Shown one piece after another: positions 32,229 to 43,320 of a stretch of DNA of 64,000 bases. The first letter of the stretch is position 1. Each line of letters starts with the position of its first letter. The notes under the pieces are model-generated. The model ran no database searches. It saw only the letters and a list, made by a program, of their open reading frames with translations, and was not told the origin of the DNA. The DNA comes from Hygrocybe punicea (taxonomy: Eukaryota > Basidiomycota > Agaricomycetes > Agaricales > Hygrophoraceae), in contig OY744463.1 in NCBI GenBank assembly GCA_963556145.1, forward strand, positions 2,790,001-2,854,000, read 5' to 3'. The position numbers were made by a program, and so were the translations under genes.

Positions 32229-33405
32229 GTGATGCCGAAGTTCGGTTCAGAACCGGTCCGAACCCAGTTTGAACCACAAACCGAACCGAAAAACCCGGTT
32301 CGGTTCAGCCAAATGCTGAACCGAAACCGATGGTTCGGTTTGCAGTTTTGTGGTTTTGAGCGGTTCTGAACCGCGTTTGAACCCGGTTCGAACCGCGAAC
32401 CGATAGATACGGTTCTTCCCGTCATTTTGATCCACTGATCATCCAAAACGGTCAAGTATTGAGTGAGTTATGATTAAAACAACTTTTACTCACAATATAT
32501 ATATATATTGGATTTTAAAAATGGCAATAACATTGTAAATAAAATAGATAAAATTACCAAATTATTTGAGTACATTGCCCACACTAAATGATAATTGGTC
32601 CTCTGCTAAGATTAGTTAATTTAACCAATATCTGGTCACTCATTAAACTGACTTCAATTTGTAACCAATTATGCAGAAATTCCAAGTTGGTCCAATAGGT
32701 GAGTGGATATTGATTATATTAATTAATGTTAACAGAGAACCCATTACCTTTTGATGAAATAATTTGGTAATCTTACCTATTTTACTTATAATGCTATTTT
32801 CATTTTTTAAAATCACAATCTATATATTGGGAGGACATCCGTAACGATAAAAATATTCTGGGCAATAAACAGGGTGCCAGTCGGGGTTGGAACCGCTTTG
32901 CTTATATCAGTTTGGGATCGTTGATGGAACCAATAGATGACATGCCAGTGATCGGCATAGCCCACTTCAGGAGGTCGGACCTTGAAAATAGTTTTTGTAG
33001 TCTATTCAGGGGGTCGACCCCCTCCAATAGATATCACATCTCTGTATGATATCTGTACCCCGTTTAGGGTGGGGAGTTCAAATGTTTTTCTGGGGTCTTT
33101 GCAGTGTTGGAATCTCATCCCAACATGGGGAAACTATATCCGAATAAAAGATATGTTATGGATGTCCTCCCATTGTGAATAAAAGTTATTTTAATCATAA
33201 CTCACTCAATACTTGACCGTTTTGGATGATCAGGGGATCAAAATGAAGCTGACAGGTAGGAGAAGCTTTAAATCAAATTGGTTCGGCGTTTGAACCGGGT
33301 TTGAACGCGAACCGAACGCTAAAAAACGGTTCGAAGCGGTTTCGGTTTCGGTTCAGGTTTTGCAAAAAACCGAAAAAACCGAACCGAACCGAACTTCGGC
33401 ATCAC
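32229..33405. mobile_element. X: TA-flanked MITE holding further nested inverted repeats
   Basis: Termini GTGATGCCGAAGTTCGGTT / CGAACTTCGGCATCAC flanked by TA at 32227-32228 and 33406-33407. The arms are GAACCG-rich. Inside is a second inverted repeat (arms about 32424-32489 and 33183-33244), and within that two more: an AT-rich pair (about 32512-32575 with 32750-32815) and 32828-33172 with TIR TGGGAGGACATCC. No coding capacity. The AT-rich core contrasts with its GC-rich surroundings. Confidence 0.75.
32828..33172. mobile_element. Innermost MITE (345 bp)
   Basis: 18-bp inverted termini TGGGAGGACATCCGTAAC / GTTATGGATGTCCTCCCA. Possible ATT duplication. Non-coding. Confidence 0.65.
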
Positions 33406-34413
33406 TAACATAAAGCGAAAGCGGATGACAAAAACGGTTGTAGTCGGGTCAGGTTAGGGTCAGCCGCTTCGGTGGCTGTGTCAACGGGTGGCGGAAATGG
33501 TGGTGGAAATGGCAGCAGAAAGCATAAACTGGTGACGTGGGCATAGGGATATGACAACGGAGATAAACATGATATGATGACGGCGGAGGTTCGATATGAT
33601 ATGACGACAACAGAGGTTCGATAGATGGAGGTTCGATGGACGATGGCGGAAGTTCGATAGGCGATGGTGGAGGTTTGATATGTCAATACTAATATGGGGG
33701 CGATAATCAACGGATGTGATATCAGCCTCATACTAGGCGGTTCAGCACCGGCTTGGACCCGTGGGGAAGCATTCTCCCCCATGGAGCTGAGAAATAAAGG
33801 TCAGGTGGGTTTCGAAACCGAGACAGGGAACATTGTGTCTGGGGTGAAACGGTGGCAAGACAGGTGGGTCGCGGAGAGCGGAGATTGATGTTGGTGGGTG
33901 AGCGGATGAGTCGGGTGCATGGGGAACGAGTGTAGTGGTGTGTCAGGTTCGTAAGTGGGTGTGTCGGGTATGTCAGGTGGATTATGTGGGTGGGGTGTGT
34001 GTCGGGAACAGGTGTATTTCTTTTTATCTTTCTTTTATCTCTGACGTTTTTCTTTCTTTCTATTTATTTAATGTATCTATGTATATATTTCTTATGCCGA
34101 TGGACGGTGAGGGGTTTTTCGTAGGGTCGGGTTCGGTGGGTATGGGGGTGCGAAGGTGGTGGGTACGGGATGTGAAACCAGAACCGGAAGCAGAGGCTCA
34201 AATTGAGCACCGCTGCTCGAATGGAGCCGGAACCGGGAGCGGATGCCGTGGAATCATTGGGAACGCGTCCGGGTTCGTAGTCGAGTGTTTGCTTTGTCGA
34301 AACGCAGTGGTGGTGATATGTCGGGTGACCGGTAAGTTGGGAATGGGTGTCGGGTTGGAGGGCGGGTATCGGGTCTGACGACGGGTCCATAAAGGGGACA
34401 ATGGTGGGGCTTG
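33406..34413. other. Element A interior without clear gene
   Basis: Includes a short-unit repeat (33560-33690), a 64-codon plus-strand open stretch at 33694-33888 without recognisable features, and a T-rich tract at 34015-34090. No confident gene. Confidence 0.4.
33560..33690. repeat. Degenerate 20-27 bp tandem repeat
   Basis: Five or so units of GAGGTTCGATA...GATGACGGCG type. On the minus strand they read as repeated YRTS. Confidence 0.6.
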
Positions 34414-36447
34414 TTAGATCACAGACGGGGACGGCACGGACACTGGAGGGCGTTCGGTTGTGCTTCGGGTGCTGTCGACTCGTTTTGGGGGGTTCTGGGT
34501 GGTGGATCCGACAACGCGGGTGTCTTGACTAGCGGAGGGATTCGTTCTTGGGCAACGGAGGCGAACATGGGACTGCGCGGGGTCGACCGTGGTTATGTAC
34601 GGCCGTTTGAAGTTGTGAAAGGTCAGGGAACGGGTAACAATTGGTCGAGGTTGGGGTGTAGAGTGAGGTTTGAGATGTGGGTCGACGGCATGGACTGGGG
34701 TGGAACGTGGGGCTGTGTGACATGGATCGTGGTTGCGCGGGGTCATTCGAGGTGGCGAGAGGTCGGGCAAGCAGGAAACAGGTGGTCGAGGGAAGCGGGT
34801 AACGGGATAGGGCAACATTGGGCGACGGAGACAGATGACGTGAGCGGACTAGGGCCGAATGTGGGGTTGCGAGACGTAGATCATGGTTGCGTGGGGTCCA
34901 TTGAGGTTGCGGGAGGCCGGGGGGCGAGAGACAGGTGATCGAGGTTGGGGGTCGACGTGGGGTGACGTGGCGGCTCGTGTGGGACGAAGAGGGTCAAGGG
35001 CGGACTTGTTTGGGATGGATGAGGGCCATGCTGAGGTGCGGGGCGTGAGCGTGGGTGTGGGGACTAGCATACGTGGTGGTCGTTGGCCTCGGATGGGAAA
35101 CGCGGTGGTAGGCTGTTTGGTGACATGGCGCAGCGTTGATGACTTGAGGGCAGCAAGGACGGCTTGTACGGGTTCGCGAGGGATGATGTGGGGTGCCGGG
35201 AGCTGGTACAAGGCGGCGGGTGGTTCAACGGATGTGTGAGGGGTCGGGGAGGTTGTATAGGCGGGTGCATGGGGCGGGTTGACGTTGCACAGCGTTGGGG
35301 ACTCGATAACGGTGGGGACGGCTTGTACGGACTTGCGAGGGACGCCGTGAGGTGCTGGGAGGCTGTATGAAGTGGCGGGTGGTTCAACGAATACATGAGC
35401 GGCCGGTGATGTCGTATAAGTGGGTGCATGGGTCAGGATGACGTGGCACGGCGTTACTGGCTCGATGATGGCGAGGACAGCTCATGAGGGCTCGCCACTG
35501 GCATTGTGGGGCCATAGGAAACGGTGCGAGGCGACGAGGAGGTCCAACGAGGACGTGAGTGGCCGGGGATGTCGAGTACGCGGCGTATAAAGTGGTTTGG
35601 CATGGCATGGCGTTGGGGACTTGATAATGGCAGGGAGGGCTTGTACTTGTTTGTGAACGATGGTGTGATACTCTGGGAGGCCATGGATGGCTGGCGAGAC
35701 GAGATGGAAACAGGGGCGAATGCGCTGGGGTTTGCTGGGCATTGATGTGGCTTTCCGGTGATGGCACCAGCGTAGACAGTAGGGCCATGTCACGGATAGC
35801 TTCTGGGGATGACTGTGAGGCCGTAGACACGAACGCGGGGCGAAACGGGGGCGAGACGGAGGGGCTTGCTGGGCTGCCTCGAAAACGGTGTTGGGCACGC
35901 GCGGATGTGTTTTTCCATGGACGGCTTCGGTTCAATGCTTGGGGACGGGACCGGGCTTGCCTCTGGGGATGACAGCGAGTCCGTGGACATGAACGGTGGG
36001 CCAACGGGGGTCAAACGGGAGTGGATACGGTTGGACGTGTCGAAAACCGCGTTTGAACGCGTGTTTCTGCATGGTTACCATGGAAACGGCGACGATGGGC
36101 ATACCTGGGGTGCACAGGCTAAACCCGTTACACTGTGGGCGTGTTCCTTCTGCTTCATGGCTCCATTCGTCTGTGTTTCGTGAGTGATGTGGTTGTTGTT
36201 GGTCGCGGTCGCTGGGCCGTTTTGGGGCTTTCCGGGCACGGATTTTCAACTGGAATCGGTGGGGCATGGAATTCCGAGTGCGTTGGGGTTGTAAAAACGA
36301 GTGTGGATCATGAATGTGATGGGGATCGAGACGTCGAGACGACAAAGGGTGTATTGGGTCGTGGCTGTGCAAGTTTCCTAAAGCGGTAAACGGCCGCTGG
36401 GTCGGCCGTACAAGAGCGGGTTCGAAGTTGTACGTGAAACTGAACAA
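34414..36447 (-). pseudogene. Pro/Ser/Thr repeat coding region of element A
   Basis: A chain of minus-strand frames (36447-35932, 36004-35384, 35898-35482, 35429-35064, 35211-34849, 34818-34414) encodes Pro/Ser/His/Thr-rich sequence. Repeats such as QVQALPAIIKSPTPCHAKPL followed by YSTSPATHVLVGPP match the 48-residue repeats at 9.8-11.1 kb. The frame changes between segments and no continuous protein remains. Its location in the sense orientation of A suggests the family carries this gene instead of gag-pol. Confidence 0.5.
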
Positions 36448-37025
36448 TTGTAGTCGTCAAAGAAGAGCAAATAAGGGGTTTCACGCATCCCAACTCGTGC
36501 CCCAACTCGGCCCCAACTTCGACCCCGATTTGAGGTCCTTTTTAGGCACCTTTTGTCAAGTTGCGGCAGAAGTCGGGGCACGAAGTTGGGGTTTGAAGTC
36601 GTGCTCGGGAGCACGATTTCAAACCCCAACTTCGTATGTCCCAACTTTGACCCCAACTTGACCGGAATTGCCTAAACGAGACTCCGCAACTCATCAAGTT
36701 GGGGCCAAATTGGGGCCAAGTTGAGGCACGATGTGACGGCGAGTTCGGTTGTAGACCCGAATGGGAATCTACGAAAAGGGTGATCAGCTAATTATTATAA
36801 GAAGTGATCAGAGGAGTTTAGTGTCTATGTAGTCTAGTCAATCCAACCCAAATCCAGGGTTTTGGATCAGAGGGGAAGTGAAGGGAGTGGAGTACGAAGA
36901 CTGATGAGACGATACGATGTAGAGGCTCCAGGCCGTCTGGACCCGAATCCTCTTCATATCCCACTTCGTCACCGTCCATTCCCATTCACGTATCGTCGAC
37001 TCCGCCCGATTCCGGTCCTTTCCGT

Positions 37026-37849
37026 TGTAAAGGCGAGGTCGGGGTGGCTGCGGAATAATAATCCTAGGCCTGTGGGGTCAGCGTAGAAGTGACTAGGAAT
37101 AGTCTAACAAGCTTCAGTAAGATAATAGGATATAAAAGGTAAGAAGCCGCCGAGTAAACTACTGAAATCTATCGAGACCGATCGAAGCTGACGAAGCCGA
37201 TGATGTCGGGTACGGCGGGTCGGGTGTCGGGTGACGAGGGACGTAGAGATAAAGGCGGTAGAACGACGGGGAGGGCGTCAAGGAATCCGACGAGCAATGT
37301 GTGCGATGGATTTTACTGAGAGACTAATTCTCAGAGAGAGGAAATGGGGGAACTGGTTTCTTATTTTGAGACGGCGCTTGGGCACCGTTTTTATACTACA
37401 AAGTTCTGTACCGAGATTCGGACGAGAGTCCTTGGCCGATGAGAGGAAACAAAGGAGAATAAAAATGGGGAAGTAGGAAGAGCGTTGCGAGGCGACGATG
37501 ACAGGGAAAATGGGTGGAAGATATAAAAAACCGCAAAAGATGCAAAATACTTTACTATATCCCCATAAGGGAGACGCTAGGCGTGAATAAGGCAAGTCCG
37601 ATGTCGGGATCCCAGTCCGATGAGATCTATCTTTGATATTTGAAGTTCCGCAAGTTTAGGAGATAGACCAACCAGGTACGTGAGCGGCCGTGCTAGTCGG
37701 TATGCATCGGGTTGCGTCGGGTTGCGTCGGGTTGCGTCGGGTTGCGTCGGGTTGCGTCAGGTTCAAACATAGATTGCTAGAGACATCGGGTTCGAGCGGA
37801 TTCGCTAGATATCGATGTTACGGCCTCAGAGGGTCGAGGACCCTCTACA
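37026..37849 (-). repeat. C 3' LTR
   Basis: TGTAAAGGCGAG to ACCCTCTACA. Contains a 10-bp tandem repeat GGGTTGCGTC, about five units (37705-37760). Confidence 0.93.
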
Positions 37850-38022
37850 TCTCCTTGGGTCTTCTAATAGAGACCATCCGTGGTCGAGAATATGGGGTCT
37901 CCGAATGCGGGTCGCGAATGTGGCCAATCACGTGAGCGGCCAAACAACGGCAAAGTAAAAAAAAGATAAAAAAAATTCTCGTTGTTGATCCGACCTTTCC
38001 TCTACACCATCACACGTTCACA

Positions 38023-39419
38023 ATGTCCCAAGTCTACGACAACTTCCTCGCCTTCGTCGAAAGCATCGAACCCGATGTCCGGGCGGACTACGAAGAGGCC
38101 GTCAACGCGGTCACCGTGTTTCATAGCGACGACCTTGTAACAATGGTGGACGGCAACGAGGGGATGGCCCAACAATGGTTAAGCGGCCGCAAGAAAGCGC
38201 TGGTGAGTTTCCTTATTGACTACGCGTGTCCTAAGATAGCTCATGTTGTCCTGCCAGCGTGCTTATAATGGAATCGTCGCGGAACTCCGAGCTGGTGGTA
38301 CGAGGCCAGTAACGCCACCGTTATGGGCCGACCGCCAATCGTACGCCAACGATGTCGAAGAGTGGCTGAAAGAAGCGGCGGACCGAGAGAGGCAGGAAAA
38401 GGAAGAAGCCAGACGGCGGGCGGATGAAGAAGCGGCTACGCGGGAAGAGGAGGTCAGACGGATGGCAGAGGCAAATGCACGATCGGAGGCGGAGAAAAGG
38501 TGAAAGGCGGCAGAGGAAAGGCGAGGGCGGCTTAGAATAGAACAACACGAGCAGCACTGGAATCAAGAAGCGGACCGGGTTGAAAGGGATGGAGCCGCGT
38601 ATCGGTGGCGGCTCAGCGAAGAACGGCGAGCTGAAGCAAACGCATCGGTCGCGGGTGAACCAAGGACTGAGTCGATTCCGGAGGGCGAAGCCGCAGTTGA
38701 GCCAGAGGAAGGCCCCGTCGACCCGGCACCAGAGACACCGGCCGATGTAGAAGACGTAGATACGCCGGGCGTAGAGACCGGAGACTTGGCTGGTACGATG
38801 GTGAGTTCTTGTGTCGGTTCATTTGTTCTTTAGTCACTGATCCTGGTAACAGTTCACCGGGCCGTTTCCTCTACAACCCTGCACCAACTGCGTCAAGGCG
38901 CAAGAGGCGTGTCGAGGCGTCACGGGCTACGTGTGCGAACGATGCCGGAGGCTGAAGAAAAGATGTACTAACGCTACACACCGGACGGGCGGGGGTCGGC
39001 GCAAGGTGGATACCGGAAAGGGCAAAGAGGTCGCGGTCGGCATGAGGAAGCCGTTGTCGTTCACGACAAAGCCCATCCGCAGTAGGCCTGTCCAGGCCTC
39101 AACGAGCAAACCGCGGGTCGAGGACGTGGAGTCGGTCGAGGACGATGACGAAGACGAGGAGGAGTCGGAGGAAGAGCGGCCGACGAAAAGGCTTAGGACA
39201 GCCTCGGCAGCGAACCCGTTCATTTTGACGATGGAGAATTACGAGCAAGTGTCGGCGCGGCTAGCGGTCCTTACGGAGGAGCTGGGAGCCCTGGGCACCA
39301 ACGTCAACCGTCACCTCGTCCACTTCGGTCAAGAGTTCCAGCGGCTTCACGTCGATCTCGAACGGTCGACTTCAAGGTTGGTGATGTTGAAGCGGGATTA
39401 CGAGACCGGCCGCCTCTAA
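38023..39419 (+). pseudogene. Antisense C6 zinc-cluster/coiled-coil gene of element C
   Basis: Exons 38023-38202, 38258-38800 and 38853-39419 (429 codons plus stop), introns 55 and 52 bp with GTGAGT donors. Exon 1 starts MSQVYDNFLAFVE and matches exon 1 of the B copies in helical pattern. Exon 2 is a Glu/Arg/Ala coiled coil with a single TGA at 38501-38503 (expected Arg) and an acidic Pro-rich tail. Exon 3 begins with six Cys spaced CX2CX6CX7CX2CX6C (CTNC...CRGVTGYVCERC), then an acidic linker (EDDDEDEEES) and a C-terminal helix (LKRDYETGRL). Exon number, boundaries and phases equal those of the B copies although the proteins are diverged. It converges on the integrase gene (207-bp gap). Confidence 0.8.
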
Positions 39420-39626
39420 GATAGACAAAAATAACGAGCCCGTTGTGTATATATATATATAAAATATCGTGTACATAAAAGACGTGTCAGCTTGTTCACC
39501 CAGCTAAGGAAAGCCGATCGGCTCCCGAAGACATAGGACTATTCGCATCATTCGTCATATCGTTAGAAAACTAAGAGGAACTAAATAAAATGGGGGTATA
39601 ACGTGGACAGAATATAAATGAAATGC

Positions 39627-42600
39627 TTAATCGTCGTCGGGTGAGGAGTCTATAGAGGGCGGGTACGTCGGATCATCAAGATCGTTTGAATTGGTATCGT
39701 CGGCATCGGGGTATTGTAAGAAGTCGTCCAACGGTATCGATATTTTTGAGCGGGCGTGGTAGGGTACGACTCGGAAAGCGGCAAATCGAGATTTAGAAAC
39801 CGCACCGTCAAGTTCGGCGAGTATGTAGGATCCACCTTCTGTTTTCCTGACAACAACCATGGGTCCAAAGTACCGTGGTTTTGCTTTACGATCGAGAGAC
39901 ATTTCGATATGTGAATTTCGGACGAGAACGAGGTTACTGGGTTCAAAGTCGTAAACTTTGATCGTGTTGGCGTATTTCTGCTCGAATTGCCGGGCAGACG
40001 CGAGCCGAGATTTGGTAAGCTTTTCTTTGACCCGATCGAGGTCGGCTTCTCGTTTACGAAGTTGTCGGGCGCGGATGACTATGAGGTCGGTCGTAGACAT
40101 CGTATCTTGCGTCGGAACCATGTACGTAGCTTCGGCAAAATTGAATGGAAAAAGCGGTTCTACTCCGTGTGCGATGTAGTAGGACGAGTATCCGAGGCTT
40201 TTGTGTGTCGTGACCCGTTCGGCCCAAAATACGGAGTGGGTTACGGTGTGCCATTTCTTTTCATCTCCGTCACAACTTTTCATAATGGCCTCCTGGACAT
40301 CTAGGTGGCGACGCTCAACGGGTCCGTTCGCTTGTGAGTTATAGGGCGAAATGCGGATGTGCCGGATACCGTAGCGGGAGGCGAGATAGTCGAGCGCTTC
40401 TACGAACGGCTTGCCGTTGTCGGTGACGATTTCTTCGAGAGCGCCCCAACGGCATAAGATGTCTTCGAACAAGAACGAGCCGATGGTGGAGCCGGTCTCG
40501 CGGCGTAACATGCGGAACTCAGGGTAGGCGGACAGGGAGCAACGGGCTTGGACGATGTATCGATAGCCGCCGGATCGTGGCATAAACATTGTGTCGACAT
40601 ACGCTTTACGAAATAGTGAGGCCGGTGTAGCGACGGTGGGCGGAATGTGATGATAACGCATTTGCCGTACTTGGCACTGATGGCAAGACTGGACGTACCA
40701 CTTAACGTCGTGGTCGAGGTGTGGCCACCAGAAACGATCGAGTAGCCGAGCGCGGACGGAGAATATACCTTTGTGGCCGAGAGAGTCGTGAGCGTCTTTG
40801 AGTAATTGAAGCCAGCGGTCGGGCGGTATGACGAGTTTGTGTTTTCCGTGACGGTCTTTGCGCCAAAGCTTGTTATCGGTGACGAAGAATTCAAGGGCGT
40901 ATCGTAAGAACAGACGGTATTCTTCGTCCGTGAAGTTCGCGGGTCGGGTTAGATCTCGTAACCAGATCTCGACGAGGGCAAGACGAGCGTCGGCCGCGTG
41001 GGCTTTATCGGATCGCGGTATGTCAGAAACAGCTTCCTGATTTGTGTAGACGAGGACAGCCGGTAATTCTTGGAGTCGGTCGGCTGTGGCACGGCAGTGG
41101 CCGCATACGGCAATCGGCTTAGACAGTATGGGGACGGGTCAGTAGTTGACGACTTCCATAAAGAAACCGTAGGAGTGGTCGAGCCAATCGTCGGAGTCGT
41201 TGATCTCCTCGGGGTCTTCTGCAGCGCGGGGACGTCGGGAGAGTCCGTCAGGTGCACCGTGTGCGGAAGCAGGTACGTGAATGAGTCTAAAGTCAAATAA
41301 GAGCACGCCGGCTATCCATCGGTTGATCGTTGCATTGGGCTGAATGTCAGGGTTGTTGAGCATTCCTTTTATGTACTTCGCGTCGACTTCAACGGTGAGG
41401 TTGTGGACGCCGATAATGAAAATCCGATAGGCGTGGAGGGCCCTGAAGAGACCGTAAAGCTCGAGCTTGGACTGAGAGTATCGGGCTTCGCATTCGTTCC
41501 ACGATATTGAACCAAAACGATTCGGATAGCGCTTTCTGTCGGCGCGGATTTGCATAAGAACGAAGCCGACTCCAAGAACGGATGAATCGATGGCGAGAAT
41601 CACTTCCCATTCACGCGTGTAGTCGATAGCGCGCAGCGCTGGCAACGTAATGACGGCGTTTTTGAGGTAGTCGACGGCGGTCTCTTCTTCTTCACCAAAT
41701 TTGAAGGGTATACCTTTGCGGGTAAGACGGACGAGAGGTCGGGAGTGGAGCGAGAAGTCCTTGATAAAAATACGCAAGACGCCGCAGATACTGAGAAAGG
41801 CGCGAACTTCGGTGAGGTTGGTCGGCAGTGGCCAATCGCGAATCTTCTGTACTTTGGAGTCGTCGGCTACTCTTCCTTCGTATGTGCATCGGTGGCCAAC
41901 AACGATGACTGAGGGTCGACACAACTCGAGTTTTTTGCCGTTGAAGGTACCGCCGACATAGCGGAAACGCTGAATGACGCGGTTGACACCTTGGAAGTGC
42001 TCCCAAATGAAACGTCGAATTGCCAGGTTCTTGGGTATAGTCTCGTAGGTACCGTCGGGTTGCTCGTAGCGGGTTGGAGGCCCTTTGACGGGAATATCGT
42101 CCATATATGGAACGGCAAGATGAGGGATTTCGTCACGGAGGATGTACGTGGAGTCACCGTGTAGGATCTGCGGGGAATTTGTGTATCCCATAGCAATCCG
42201 CGTAAGTCGAAGCGTTCCGAGAGGAGACTGAAAGGTCATATAGTCCCGAGACGAGGGGTGGACGAGGCGTTGGTCGAAAGAGACGAAGAGGTCGAAGGAA
42301 GCGTAGCAAGAGTGGCCGCCAAAGGCCTCGGCCAAGTGCTCAGTCATGGGCAGTACGGCGGGATCGCGGATAGTGACGGCGTTAAGCGGCTGTAGATCGT
42401 GGATGATTCGAAGAGACTTCCCATCCTTTTTCAAAACGCAGAACCAGCGGGAGCGGTATGACGAATTCGAGGGTTCATAGGTACCGGCGTTAATTTTGTC
42501 TTTGATGATGCCGATGACTTCGTTAAGGATGCCGGGTGGGATTGGGATATTGCAATGGACCCACGGGTCGTGCGGTACGGTGGGAATGTGGATCGGCAGG

Positions 42601-43320
42601 AAGTAGTCCGTATTGAACTGGCCTTTCTCGGATTCGTTCCAGGCGAAGGCGGCTTCTTGCGTTTTGATGATATGGTGGCCGAGTTTTTCTTCCTCAGGCC
42701 AAAGGAATCCATCCGGGTTCATCGGCATCGCATCGTGTCGTTCCTGAGTATAGCGGGTGCTGGGTGTAAAGTCGGGCGGATGAGTCAGGAGCGTGGGTAA
42801 ATCGGCTAGCGGGTCGCCGGTGATCTCACGTATGATACGGTATTCGTCGGGGAGAGTGGTAGAAATTGGGCGGATACGATCGGCTACCTTCTTATACTTT
42901 TTCTTGGTAACGACTCCTTTTAGGTCCCTGGTAGGGGGGGTGGTATACGAGATATAAGTAGTGTGTTCAGTAGAGGCCTTGTTACAAATATTCGAAGAAG
43001 AAATATGTGACGCAGGAGTGGAGACGGAACAAGACGAAGGAAGGGTATCGGTAGTACGTAGCTGATTTTGTACATCGGTCAACAATGAAATGTACTGGGC
43101 GGCAGTCTGAGGCTGAGACGAAGAGAAATCTAAATCGATAGAAAAACATAAGTCCTCTTCTAGGGGAAATGGCAAAAGGGAAGCATAGTTCGTGGTATAG
43201 GTGTGGTCGCTTTCGAGTGGCGGCTTCTCATCTCCCGGTGCGTCCTTCCCGAGAGGTATCTCCGGGTCCTCGACTTCTAAAAATCCGGTTTTCCGGTGTC
43301 GGACCGCTCTCGTCAGTTCT
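39627..43320 (-). pseudogene. pol: C Pol: reverse transcriptase, RNase H, integrase (one TGA)
   Basis: The pol frame is -1 relative to gag and overlaps its end. Spacer, then RT from ~42560 (RSRWFCVLKKDGKSLRIIHD, YASFDLFVSFDQR, VPYMDDIPVKG). RNase H has AIDSSVLGVGFVLMQ and VEVDAKYIKGML. TGA at 41139-41141 interrupts the same frame. After it come the integrase HHCC finger (HDSLGHKG...CHQCQ), core AYVDTMFMP / IVTDNGKPF / NGPVERRH, and a C-terminal region with YFGPMVVVRK. No chromodomain; the tail is acidic (DDTNSNDLDD). Apart from the single TGA, probably from CGA, the polyprotein is complete. This is the only near-complete pol of the NCGN-duplicating families here and the likely source of enzymes for A, B and E. 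Confidence 0.9.

Noticed and set aside
33694..33888. Possible host exon in element A
   Set aside because: Only 64 codons, no homologous motif, no splice context; kept as unexplained.
37700..37760. CRISPR-like array
   Set aside because: Contiguous 10-bp units without spacers, inside an LTR of a eukaryotic element.
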